A stretch of DNA of 49,802 nt, taken from contig NZ_JAPDDP010000057.1 of assembly GCF_027587195.1 (NCBI RefSeq), forward strand, positions 1 to 49,802, in the 5' to 3' direction. The notes beneath the pieces are model-generated. The model had not been told where the DNA came from. It ran no database searches and saw only the letters and a list, made by a program, of their open reading frames with translations. The DNA comes from Solirubrobacter phytolaccae (GTDB taxonomy: Bacteria; Actinomycetota; Thermoleophilia; Solirubrobacterales; Solirubrobacteraceae). Below, piece by piece: positions 30,179 through 38,070 of this stretch (within the stretch, counting starts at the first letter, position 1; the number at the start of each line of letters is the position of its first letter). The translations under genes were made by a program, and so were the position numbers.

Positions 30179-30367
30179 TTAGCGGCTTCCGTCACGTCGC
30201 GCCGGCCGGCCCATGGGGCTGGCCGTGAACGGCGTGGGACCTGTGCTGCGAGGGGCCGGCTTACCCATCGGGCTCGCCGTGAACGGAGTGGGCACCCCGC
30301 TGTGTGCTTGCGGCATGGCAGCTGGAATCCGCCTCGGTGGAGCTGGCTTGCCATTCCTGATGCGCAT
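30179..30367 (-). CDS. possible small Pro-rich repeat protein
   Basis: A 62-residue frame with the imperfect unit TPFTASPMGKPAP occurring twice and a related start (NGKPAPPRRIP). The DNA itself is repeated with a period of about 51 bases, so the protein repeats may simply reflect a DNA repeat. A GGATTCGG sequence precedes the ATG. Unrecognised, with no membrane segment; coding status is doubtful. It follows the replication-relaxation gene on the same strand. Confidence 0.35.
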   Translation of the reverse strand: MRIRNGKPAPPRRIPAAMPQAHSGVPTPFTASPMGKPAPRSTGPTPFTASPMGRPARRDGSR

Positions 30368-30453
30368 ATTCCGAATCCTAAGCCCGCTAGCGGCGTCGAC
30401 GACGGGGTGGCGCGCACCGGTCATCGACTTCCGGTGCGCGCACGTGGTGTCCG

Positions 30454-31452
30454 TCAGCCGCCGCTGAGCGCTCGCTTGAAGCGTTTGATCGGACGCGCAG
30501 CCTCGGCGGCGGCTCGCTCGCGCTCCGCCCTCTGCCGGCGGAGTATCTCTTCGCGCTGGGCTGCTCGCTGCGCCTGGACCGCCGCTTCGTGCTCGCGAGC
30601 GACTTGTACGGCCTCCTGCTGAAGCTCGATCTGGCGCGCCCGCTCCGCGTCGGCCGCGACCGACGCGCAATGCTGCTTGATCAGCCAGGACGCCATCCCG
30701 CGATAGCCGCGGACGGCGCTAAAGCGAACTGCGGCTGCTCCGATTCCGAACATGAGATCCGTCTGGCTCGCAGACCGCTGTGCGCGGAAGCCGACCTTGG
30801 CCGCGAGATCGTTCATCCGCACCTGGTCGCGTGGCGTCGGGACGACGTACACGACGCGCCCGAGGTTCGAGACGCCGGCAGCGTTGTAGTAGCCCTGGAG
30901 GATCGCCCGTGTCCGTTCCGCACGCTTCGCCGTTCGCTCGACCTCGATCGCGACCCAGCAATCGTCGGCCAAGTCCACGACGATGTCAGGAAGGTGATTG
31001 CCGGACCGCGTGCGTCCCGGCTCGTGGACCCGCGGCGCGAATCTCCGTCCGTCGGGCCTCGCGTGCTCCGCACGCATTTCGCGCTCGGTCCAGACCTTCA
31101 GGAGCTTGCCGTCACGCTCGAGCTCAGCGACGACATCCGTCATCGCCAGATCGTGCTTCAGCGTCGCCAGGCTCACTGTCGCCGACGCCAGACTCAGCTC
31201 CGCCCACTGCAGCCCCGCCCTCGTCGCCAGATAGACCCCCGGCCCCGGCACGTTGCTCTCGTGACCTACCAGCCCCGCTTCCCACAGCACCTGAAGCCGC
31301 CTGTACGCCTTGCTCCTCGCCATCCCGAACCGCCACTGGACCTGCTCGACCCTCGCCAATCGCACCCGTCCTAGCCATCCCAGGATCTCGATGTCCCGCT
31401 CCGTAATCCGGAACCCGATCTGCTCCCTCGTACCGCCTAGTTGATTGCTCAT
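30454..31452 (-). CDS. replication-relaxation family protein
   Basis: 332 residues. The N-terminal winged helix (ITERDIEILGWLGRVRLARV to RSKAYRRLQVLWEAGLVGHE) and the following domain (LKHDLAMTDVVAELE, then LPDIVVDLADDCWVAIEVER and GRVVYVVPT) match the actinobacterial and firmicute Replic_Relax family. That family is typical of integrative elements and plasmids and is proposed to help replication or relaxosome function. The second domain looks nuclease-like (D-x-VVD and AIEVER). The C-terminal 70 residues are a long charged coiled coil (REEILRRQRAERERAAAEAA). The ATG at 31452 follows the conserved leader shared with the excisionase gene. It is probably the island's maintenance or mobilisation protein. 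Confidence 0.75.
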   Translation of the reverse strand: MSNQLGGTREQIGFRITERDIEILGWLGRVRLARVEQVQWRFGMARSKAYRRLQVLWEAGLVGHESNVPGPGVYLATRAGLQWAELSLASATVSLATLKHDLAMTDVVAELERDGKLLKVWTEREMRAEHARPDGRRFAPRVHEPGRTRSGNHLPDIVVDLADDCWVAIEVERTAKRAERTRAILQGYYNAAGVSNLGRVVYVVPTPRDQVRMNDLAAKVGFRAQRSASQTDLMFGIGAAAVRFSAVRGYRGMASWLIKQHCASVAADAERARQIELQQEAVQVAREHEAAVQAQRAAQREEILRRQRAERERAAAEAARPIKRFKRALSGG

Positions 31453-31495
31453 ATCCACTAGGAGGCTCAACCGCCCGTCTGTCCCACATTTCTTT
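31453..31495 (-). promoter_or_regulatory. conserved 43-base leader, copy 2
   Basis: Second copy of the leader described at 29360-29402, here before the replication-relaxation gene. The codons upstream also echo the GIY-YIG gene tail (RNVGQ versus RNLGQ), although no such gene remains here. This suggests the leader was copied together with the end of an upstream gene. Confidence 0.55.
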
Positions 31496-31503
31496 TCCGA
31501 TGA

Positions 31504-31568
31504 CCCGCGCTGACCCCAGACACCCACCCCTTGTTTGTTCTCCGGTGGGCGTGTGGGGTCAGCGCGGG
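31504..31568. repeat. 25-bp imperfect inverted repeat (long hairpin)
   Basis: Arms 31504-31528 and 31544-31568 are complementary at 23 of 25 positions around a 15-nt AT-richer loop (TTGTTTGTTCT). It lies just upstream of the replication-relaxation gene in a stretch without genes. It is far longer than an ordinary terminator. A single-strand origin, nicking/transfer origin or terminator are possible. Confidence 0.6.
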
Positions 31569-31732
31569 GAAGAGGCATCAGGTCTGTCCATACCGCAGGC
31601 GGGCGGCGGAACATGCGAGCGAGGGGTGCGGACGTCCAGTCCACGGTTTGGTCCACGGCGTGCGGCCTCGGAGCTGAACTGTGTGCGCTGGGCCGCCGGG
31701 CAGCTAGCTGCTGACTCCTTGTAGTCCTCAGG

Positions 31733-32907
31733 TCACGGCTCTGGCGCCAGGTTGCCCACGGCGCGCATGAACTCGCGATCTAGGCTGGAGACCTGGGCTT
31801 TGTCAACGCCGGGAAGCAGCGGGCCTCGTCTCATGACGATGTGTTCGTTGCTATTGCGTCGTGGGAAGTGCCCGCCGGCGATGACGATCGTGACGTAGAC
31901 GTCGCCGAAACCTCCGAGGTCGCTGACGAGTTGGTCCGCGATCACCCATCGCGAAGCTATGCGCGTTTCTGCGAAATTGTCGGGGTACACGTCGTCCATC
32001 GCCAGACGCTCGCCCACTGCAGCTGATGCGTCCCACGCCGCTCGGGCCACCGTGATTGAGCGCACATTCCCGCCCATCTGGTGACGCCAAGTCAATGCCT
32101 CCTGAGACCACGTGACGGGATCCGGCGAATCCGCGTAGAAGCCGGCAGGGAGTCCGCTCGGGCGGTCCAGAAGCTGGTTCCAGATCCGCTCAGCGAAGTC
32201 AGTCTTGAATAGGCGTGCGGAGATGTCGGGCGGGTTCCCCGTTGCCGCAACGCCGACAGCGAACCGGACCGGGGCCGATGCTGTCGGTTCCGTGAAGTCT
32301 GATGGGTCTTCGTCCACGGCTCGCGCTGGCGCCCACGCTCCCGAAAGACGCCCGGCTCGGCTTCGAGCCAGTCCCGGAGAACTGCGAGAGCAGCACGGTC
32401 TGCGCGCTCCTGTGTGGTGCGCCGCGCGAGGTCGCCTTTCGCGAAGAGCTCCGCCAGCCGTGTCGGATCTCGCACGGTCTGCGATTTCCCGGGTAGCCGC
32501 TCGTACAGCGTGCCGTTGGCCATACACGGTGGAGTTGGCGTAGGAGACACTCTGACAATCGCCACGTGCCCGTTCTGAGCGCGCCATGCAAGGACGTCGA
32601 AGTCAGGCCGTGGGCGAACCCCACGCTCGGGGTCGGCGACCACGTTCGTTATCCACGTGATTGGCTCATCCGGAAACTGCATCCCGTCCAACGTCCATCC
32701 CGCGCCTCCGGACGCGCGGGCCGCGCCTAGGATCAGGAACCCACCCTCATGACTATTCGCGAAGGCGCACACCTGAAGACGCACCTCGCTCTTATCGAGC
32801 TTCGTGCCCTTGGCCTCCCAGAGCAAGGGTTCGTCATCAGCCTGCGCCAGAAACGCTGAGACGGTCGCGAGATCCAACGCCGACCACGGCGCGCCGAAGA
32901 TCGTCAT
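31733..32907 (-). pseudogene. AlbA_2 (Schlafen-like) domain protein, frameshifted
   Basis: The frame from the ATG at 32907 encodes an AlbA_2 domain (LLWEAKGTKLDKSEVRLQVC, AFANSHEGGFLILGAA, FDVLAWRAQNGHVAIVRVSP, then YERLPGKSQTVRDPTRLAEL). It stays plausible until about DWLEAEPGVFRERG and then turns into an Arg/Ser/His-rich nonsense tail. From about 32,325 a second frame continues sensibly (AVDEDPSDFTEP, RFAVGVAATGNPPDISARLF) to a stop at 31733. A one-base indel near 32,325 therefore splits a protein of about 390 residues. It may be a true mutation or a sequencing error. It lies 53 bases behind the UvrD-type helicase gene on the same strand, so they form a two-gene unit. AlbA_2 proteins include nucleic-acid-binding and anti-phage proteins. 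Confidence 0.7.
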
Positions 32908-32960
32908 TGCCTAGCTCGCTTCCGTTGAGTGTCGACTGCGGACCGGGCCGGCCCGCCGCT

Positions 32961-34982
32961 CTAGAGATCCTTCGATACGCGGACCGCATCCCCGGCCCAT
33001 TCAGTGCTGACGCCCTCAGGCCCTGGGCTAAATCGCACGCCGAGATGAGATGCAAACCGCGATGCTTGATGCGGGGTCGATTGCCCGTTGATGAATCTTC
33101 GGTTCGCGTAGCTGAGGAGGCATGCGAGACGTGCTCGCGTGATCGACACGTAGAGCATTCTTGCGGCTTCCAAGACTTGGCCCGGATACCTGGCGCGCGT
33201 CTCCCCGGGGAGGATTTGCTCTTCCAAACCGGGGATCAGGACGACGGTCGCAGAGAGCCCTTTGGCGCCGTGCATCGTCATGACGCGGACTCGATTAGGA
33301 AGCGACTCCTCGGGGCTAAGGTCATTGCCCAAACGCGCGTGTATCGCGGAAAGGATGGACGCGCGCTCGTCGTCCTTCTCGGAACTGAGAAATCGCGCTA
33401 ATTCAGCGATCGTCGTGCCTGCCGGAACGATCTCTACCTCATCACGCCAACTCGAGGTCGCGTCCGCGCCAAGGATCATCGCGATGACGTGGTCCAGGGC
33501 TTCGGCTCGATCCTCGACGGCGTCGTCGCTGCTCCATTCGAGCAATACTTCGCAGACTTCTCGCGCTTGATCGAGGGCTGTTTCAGCACGTGGGCTGAAC
33601 ACGTCTTCTGGCAAGGCCTCGTAGAAGATGTCGTGGTAGTTGAGGTCGTGCTCGATCGTCGCATCGGCGATTGCCGTTGCGGTAACGATTCCGACGCCGC
33701 TGCGCAACTCAAGCAAAGTTCGGAGGGCCACGTAATCGTCGCGGTCGCTAACGATGCGCGCGACCGTCATTACGGCACGACCGACATCGGTATCGCGAAA
33801 CGCCGTCTCTCTTGGGGGCTCGAATGGGACGTCGAGCTTGTCGAACGCCGCACTGAGCTGCCACTGCAGCGCGCGTGCATTGCTGACTAGGACCATGATC
33901 TCCCGCGGATCCATGCCAGCATCGATAAGTCGGCGGCACGAAAGCGCGACGAACGTAGCCTCTTCAGCGGCGCTCCCGTAGCGCCAGCACTGAATCGTTC
34001 CGTTGACTCGCGGTTCCGAGTCCGCGTACAGCGAAACCAGATCCTTCGGAATTCGCTTTGGCGCGGCGTTCTGAGTGATGAGGGCGTCGGCCGAAGCCAG
34101 CACGGCCGGCGTGCACCGGAAGCAGTGCTGGAGCACGTGGCTTCCCGCAACTTCGAACTGGTCTGGGAATTCCTGAATGCCTGACGGATCGGCGTACCGG
34201 AAGGAATAGAGGCTCTGATCGTCATCCCCGGCTACGAAGAGCGTCGCACCCAGCTCTGCGAGACCGTAAACGAATCTCAGGTCCATCGGATTCAGATCTT
34301 GGAACTCGTCGACGATGAGATGCTCGATGCCAAGCAGCTCGATCGGGTCCAACGTTCCGGCGTCGAGCATCTGGACGCACTTTTGCACGATCTCTCCGGG
34401 GAGCACGCATGCATACAGCTGTGTTCGTGGCCCGTGAAAGGCGCGAAACGCGACGCGCTCCGCGTCCGAGATCGGTGGGTCGGGCGGTCTCTGCGCAGGA
34501 CGTTGAGTGTGCTGTCCCGTGCTCCAGAACGCCTCGTGATCCTCTCGAATCTCGCGGCGCCGACGCACGGTTCCGATATTTGCCCGGCGCGCAAACTCCG
34601 GGTCGAAGAGCTTCGTTAGCTCCCATTCGTCAAGAACGAGCGGATCGACTGGGTATGCGGCAAGCGCACCAGCCGCCCGAAGCGTCCGGAGAGCGAGTGA
34701 GTGCAAGGTCGTCACAGCTATGTGCGCCTCGCCGTGGTTTGAGCGCTCGCATGCAGCCTGAACCCGTTTCTCGAGGTCCTGTGAGGATGCGCGCGTGAAA
34801 GACACCGCGGCGACCGACTTGGGGTCAGCGTTCTCGTTGAGAAGTCGAACTACGCGCTCCTCGATCGTGTACGACTTTCCCGTCCCCGGGCCTGCGACCA
34901 GCCGCACTCGATCGCGATCGTCGGCGGCTGCCGCCACCTGAACGGCTCCCGCTTGCCTTTTCTGCTTGACGGTGATGCCCAC
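32961..34982 (-). CDS. UvrD/PcrA-like superfamily 1 DNA helicase
   Basis: 673 residues with the full SF1A motif set: Walker A GPGTGKS (31-37), motif Ia AAVSFTRAS, motif II VDEFQDLN (224-231), motif III GDDDQSLYSFRY (252-263), motif IV region FRCTPAVL, motif V VMTMHGAKGLSATVV and motif VI ARMLYVSITRAR. It should be an active 3'-5' translocase. No nuclease domain is attached. It differs from housekeeping UvrD in its length and in the divergent 2B region (residues about 380-560). In an island, paired with an AlbA_2-domain protein, it is more likely part of a defence or element-maintenance pair than a repair gene. The CTTGC-5-GCAAG palindrome at 35050-35064, 67 bases upstream, could be an operator. 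Confidence 0.88.
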   Translation of the reverse strand: MGITVKQKRQAGAVQVAAAADDRDRVRLVAGPGTGKSYTIEERVVRLLNENADPKSVAAVSFTRASSQDLEKRVQAACERSNHGEAHIAVTTLHSLALRTLRAAGALAAYPVDPLVLDEWELTKLFDPEFARRANIGTVRRRREIREDHEAFWSTGQHTQRPAQRPPDPPISDAERVAFRAFHGPRTQLYACVLPGEIVQKCVQMLDAGTLDPIELLGIEHLIVDEFQDLNPMDLRFVYGLAELGATLFVAGDDDQSLYSFRYADPSGIQEFPDQFEVAGSHVLQHCFRCTPAVLASADALITQNAAPKRIPKDLVSLYADSEPRVNGTIQCWRYGSAAEEATFVALSCRRLIDAGMDPREIMVLVSNARALQWQLSAAFDKLDVPFEPPRETAFRDTDVGRAVMTVARIVSDRDDYVALRTLLELRSGVGIVTATAIADATIEHDLNYHDIFYEALPEDVFSPRAETALDQAREVCEVLLEWSSDDAVEDRAEALDHVIAMILGADATSSWRDEVEIVPAGTTIAELARFLSSEKDDERASILSAIHARLGNDLSPEESLPNRVRVMTMHGAKGLSATVVLIPGLEEQILPGETRARYPGQVLEAARMLYVSITRARLACLLSYANRRFINGQSTPHQASRFASHLGVRFSPGPEGVSTEWAGDAVRVSKDL

Positions 34983-35228
34983 AGCGACCTCCGTCCCTGT
35001 CGAACGCCCGGAGCCAATCTACGCGGCAGACGCACCATAGTGGTGATTCCTTGCGTGATGCAAGCTACTCCAACGAACAGTCCTGGCTAAGAAGTTGGCG
35101 GGGGCCGGTCGCGTCGGCGGGGCGGGGTGCCTGCGGCCGATGTAGTGGGCCGGTGCCCACCAGCAACCGACTCGGCTCGAACCCCATCCTCCGGCTACGA
35201 ACGCCGACGCGGGGGTCAAGATGTACGA

Positions 35229-35822
35229 GTGAGTTCAGATCAAGGGGATCAATGGTCGCCGGCACGCGACCCATACGCCATTGCGGTGTCCCAATCGTGG
35301 TCCGCGATGCATGCGGTGTTGCGATTCGCCGCCGACGCAAAAGCCGCCGACGGGCTGGAGCAGCAGATCTATGCGCGCCAGATCGTCGGCCAGTTGCGGT
35401 TGATCCATCTATGCGCCGGGATGTTGGCGAAGGAACTGACACGACTAGGTATCGATCAAGGGCACCGAGATCGACTCCAGGATGGAATCACCGCGTTCGC
35501 GCAGGCACTTCCCGGCGCTAAAGACGCACGCGACATTCGGGAGCATCTCGACGAGTACGCTCGCGGTGAGGGCCAGCTCCAGCGGAGAGCGATGCGCGAG
35601 TCGGCTATCGATCGTCTCGCTGCCGCCGCGAGGTTCTGGGGTGGCGGTTACGACCCTCTGACTGAAGAGTTCCGAGAAGGGCCGTTTGTCGTGTCGATCC
35701 CAGTAGCTGTGGAAGCGGCAAGGCTACTTCAGACCGCGATCTACCACGCCGCACGTGCCGTAGACGCCAGCCGTGATCCTGCGCGCCGCAGCAACCCGCC
35801 GAGCGAAGGGAACTGCAGCTAG
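35229..35822 (+). CDS. hypothetical protein of the island
   Basis: About 197 residues from a GTG; not recognised. It is mostly helical and soluble: AVSQSWSAMHAVLRFAADAK, then YARQIVGQLRLIHLCAGMLA, and a C-terminal VAVEAARLLQTAIYHAARA. There are no catalytic-looking motifs, signal peptide or coiled coil. The start is uncertain, since the frame is open further upstream, but that part reads like non-coding Arg/Gly-rich sequence. It is divergent from the helicase gene across a 246-base spacer and 80 bases ahead of the nuclease-like gene on the same strand, so the two may be co-transcribed. Moderate GC and codon use fit the island. Confidence 0.6.
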   Translation: MSSDQGDQWSPARDPYAIAVSQSWSAMHAVLRFAADAKAADGLEQQIYARQIVGQLRLIHLCAGMLAKELTRLGIDQGHRDRLQDGITAFAQALPGAKDARDIREHLDEYARGEGQLQRRAMRESAIDRLAAAARFWGGGYDPLTEEFREGPFVVSIPVAVEAARLLQTAIYHAARAVDASRDPARRSNPPSEGNCS

Positions 35823-35902
35823 CGCTCCAGCTGGCGTCGAGGATCGAGCGGCGGAGCAGGCCGCCGCTGGCCAAACACACAGAGCGCGTAGTCGGCGAAA
35901 CT

Positions 35903-36352
35903 ATGGTTCAGATGCCTGGCAGTGCGAACTCCGACGAGAGTTACGTCCTTGACCTGACCGACGATCTGCTTGGCGAACGTGCCAGTCGACAACATCGCTT
36001 CGACTGGTTGCTGGGAGACCCGAGCTCTAGCGGGAACCGCCGTAAGCTCCCGGTCGACGGCTATTACAAGCGGCACGCGCTCGTCGTCGAGTACCACGAG
36101 CGCCAGCACGAACATCCGGTGCCGCATTTTGACAAGCCGGATCGGATGACTGTGAGCGGCGTCGATCGAGGAAAACAGCGTCGGTTGTACGACGAGCGGC
36201 GGCGAGAACTCATCCCCTGCCACGGCCTCAGGCTCTTAGTGATCCGTGCCGGCGATCTGGCAACAGACTCGCGAGGACGACTGCATCGAGATCAGCAGGC
36301 CGACCTTGTGGTCCTTTCAAAAATGCTCAAAAGCTTCGTCCTCCTCGGTTGA
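35903..36352 (+). CDS. possible PD-(D/E)XK-type nuclease domain protein
   Basis: 149 residues. The core is RFDWLLGD, then LPVDGYYKRHALVVEYHERQ and FDKPDRMTVSGVDRGKQRRL, then YDERRRELIPCHGLRLLVI. The spacing of D52 and E63 on adjacent strands (VDGYY, VVEYHERQH), followed by a helix rich in basic residues, is what a small restriction-fold nuclease looks like; the third catalytic position would be H65 or Q68 instead of Lys. I recognise this as a widespread uncharacterised actinobacterial type rather than a named family, so nuclease activity is inference. ATG at 35903 is used; a second Met three codons later is possible. It ends 18 bases before a strong hairpin. Confidence 0.6.
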   Translation: MVQMPGSANSDESYVLDLTDDLLGERASRQHRFDWLLGDPSSSGNRRKLPVDGYYKRHALVVEYHERQHEHPVPHFDKPDRMTVSGVDRGKQRRLYDERRRELIPCHGLRLLVIRAGDLATDSRGRLHRDQQADLVVLSKMLKSFVLLG

Positions 36353-36369
36353 GAAGAGACGTTTAGAAG

Positions 36370-36392
36370 CGCCAGCGTGCGTGACGCTGGCG
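36370..36392. terminator. hairpin terminator between convergent genes
   Basis: CGCCAGCGT and ACGCTGGCG form a perfect 9-bp stem with a 5-nt loop, 18 bases after the nuclease-like gene and before the end of the convergent FG-GAP gene. It lacks a U tract. Confidence 0.6.
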
Positions 36393-36499
36393 GGCATCCC
36401 GTCCGTAAGTCAAGGGCGGACAGGACGTATGACCACCGGTCTCGCCTTCTCGCTGGCACTTCACTGCGGGCGCCCAGACGGCCCAGCAGGGCACCACGG

Positions 36500-37159
36500 T
36501 CAGCCCTCGTTGGACACGTTGAGGATCGTCTGTCCGGCATGCCACCGCAGACGACGCGCCGGATCATCGAATCCGGGCTTCCCCGGCCGCGGCAAAGGCT
36601 GTGTCGCTACCTCGGCAAACTGCGCGCCGTCCCAGCGGTAGAGCACCTCGTCGCGGATGCCACTTGCATAAGGTTCGTCGGCGTGTGGTTGAACGGTGGC
36701 GATCTCAACGCGTCCATCAGCGTCAAGGTCGCCCACTGTGAATCCCATCGGTGTTCCACTCCCGATCTCGGCCAGCTTGCTGAAGCTGTCTGGCCACTCG
36801 TCGCGCTGTCCGAAGACGTGAAGCATCGAGCTGTGAGGGCCCCATGGAGATGCCACAAGCAACTCGTCCCTTCCGTCGTTATTGACGTCGGCGACGGCTA
36901 TCGCCCAGCGGCGCGCCTCATTGCCGTCGATTGCTGCGTCGGCTCCAGCAGTCGTTGAGATCCCGAGTGCCCGAGCGATGTCTGCGACTTTCACACCAAG
37001 CTCTTCTGCTTTCCGAATTGCTCGGCTGTCCCGCTCCGCAGCGTTCTGGTCCGAAGTCCGAGAGTGCTTCAGCGCCCACACAGAGAGCAGCACGCCGAAC
37101 GCGGTGAGCCCAAGCCCTAGAACACCGACTGCAAGTCCAATCAGGGTAGAGGCGTCCAT
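36500..37159 (-). CDS. membrane-anchored FG-GAP/VCBS repeat protein
   Basis: 219 residues. An N-terminal hydrophobic helix (LIGLAVGVLGLGLTAFGVLL, about 6-27) is followed by a charged helix with a helix-turn-helix-like stretch (EELGVKVADIARALGIS). Then come two FG-GAP-type calcium-loop repeats: VADVNNDGRDELLVASP and VGDLDADGRVEIATVQP. The repeats usually fold as blades of a beta-propeller; two repeats are too few for a full one, so this may be a shortened member. It could be displayed on the surface or in the membrane. The role in the island is unknown; it is not an obvious mobility gene. Confidence 0.65.
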   Translation of the reverse strand: MDASTLIGLAVGVLGLGLTAFGVLLSVWALKHSRTSDQNAAERDSRAIRKAEELGVKVADIARALGISTTAGADAAIDGNEARRWAIAVADVNNDGRDELLVASPWGPHSSMLHVFGQRDEWPDSFSKLAEIGSGTPMGFTVGDLDADGRVEIATVQPHADEPYASGIRDEVLYRWDGAQFAEVATQPLPRPGKPGFDDPARRLRWHAGQTILNVSNEG

Positions 37160-37339
37160 TCAGCGTTAACCTTAGCCCTCGGACGCTTCGCCAGTGGTTC
37201 GCGGAGGTCCCGAGCCCCGTCTGCTGAGATACAGCTCGAATAGAGCGATCGTTCTCGTCGACCCGGACGTGCTGGTCTACCGCTGGACTACGTGTCGTCT
37301 TCAACGCCTACTGCCAGGATGGACGGTGCGAATGTGGCG

Positions 37340-37985
37340 TTAAGGAGTGATACCTCGCGCAGCCGGCTGGTAGTGCGGAGAGATCGCGGTCGTATCCGGG
37401 TCCTCGTGGCCCATCCACGCCTAGATCGTTCGCATCGGGACGCGGGCCGCGTCACAGCGCGTGCCGAACGTGGCGTAGCTCGTGGAACGTGATCTCGCGG
37501 ACCTCTGCGCGCTTCAGGGACACCTTGAACCGCTTGGGCAGCTCGGACCGATCGAGCGGCTTGCCGAGCCCGGGGTGGCCGAAGACTAGGTCGTCATCTG
37601 CCTGTAACCGCGACCGCTGGAAGAGTCGCTCGAGCTCCTGAGCCATACGCGTGGCCATCGGGACTGACCGAGCGGACTCTTCGCTCTTCGGTTCGTTGAA
37701 CTCGCCGAGCACGTAGCCGTCGACGACGGGGACGCGCTCGTTGGTCCAGTCGATGTGTCGCCAGCGCAGCGCGAGTAGCTCGTTCTGGCGGAGGCCGGTC
37801 ATGGCGGCGACCAGGTAGAGGGATGACTCGATCGTTCCCAGCGCGTCCTCGGGAAAGTCCACGCGCACGAGCGCCTCGAGCACCTCCTGCGTGAGAAAGC
37901 GGATGCGGATCTTGTTGCACCGGAGCTTCGGCCCTTCGGTGAGCTTGACCGAGTTGGCCACACACCACTGGGCGCGTCGCAATGC
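37340..37985 (-). pseudogene. second tyrosine integrase, truncated and frameshifted
   Basis: From QWCVANSVKLTEGPK to REITFHELRH it aligns with residues about 162-327 of the intact integrase at 42171-43355, with roughly 18 substitutions over 141 residues counted by eye. The N-terminal 160 residues are missing. After HELRH the frame shifts (RHVRHAL-stop) although homologous DNA continues down to about 37340, including the region encoding WMGHEDPDTTA. The catalytic Arg (TGLRQNE) and HELRH survive but the rest is gone, so it is inactive. It is in direct orientation with the intact copy and the giant DUF6602/TPR gene lies between them, pointing to accretion of two related elements or an internal recombination. 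Confidence 0.85.
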
Positions 37986-38070
37986 GCGACGAGTGGCGTC
38001 GAAGAGGCGTTCGATCGGGACCCCCTGGGGTGCAAGTGATGCCTTCCGTCCCACTTGGCATCCTTTGAAC

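Noticed and set aside
29743-30417. A 224-codon minus-strand frame with a hydrophobic helix
   Set aside because: Only the last 60 residues look protein-like; the rest overlaps repeats and palindromes. Recorded under the non-coding region instead.
31500-31724. A 74-codon plus-strand frame across the long hairpin
   Set aside because: Its sequence is dictated by the inverted repeat, with no ribosome-binding site or motif.
32961-36352. A known Gabija system
   Set aside because: The helicase is UvrD-like as in GajB, but no OLD-family ATPase/TOPRIM nuclease (GajA) gene is present; the partner is an AlbA_2 protein.
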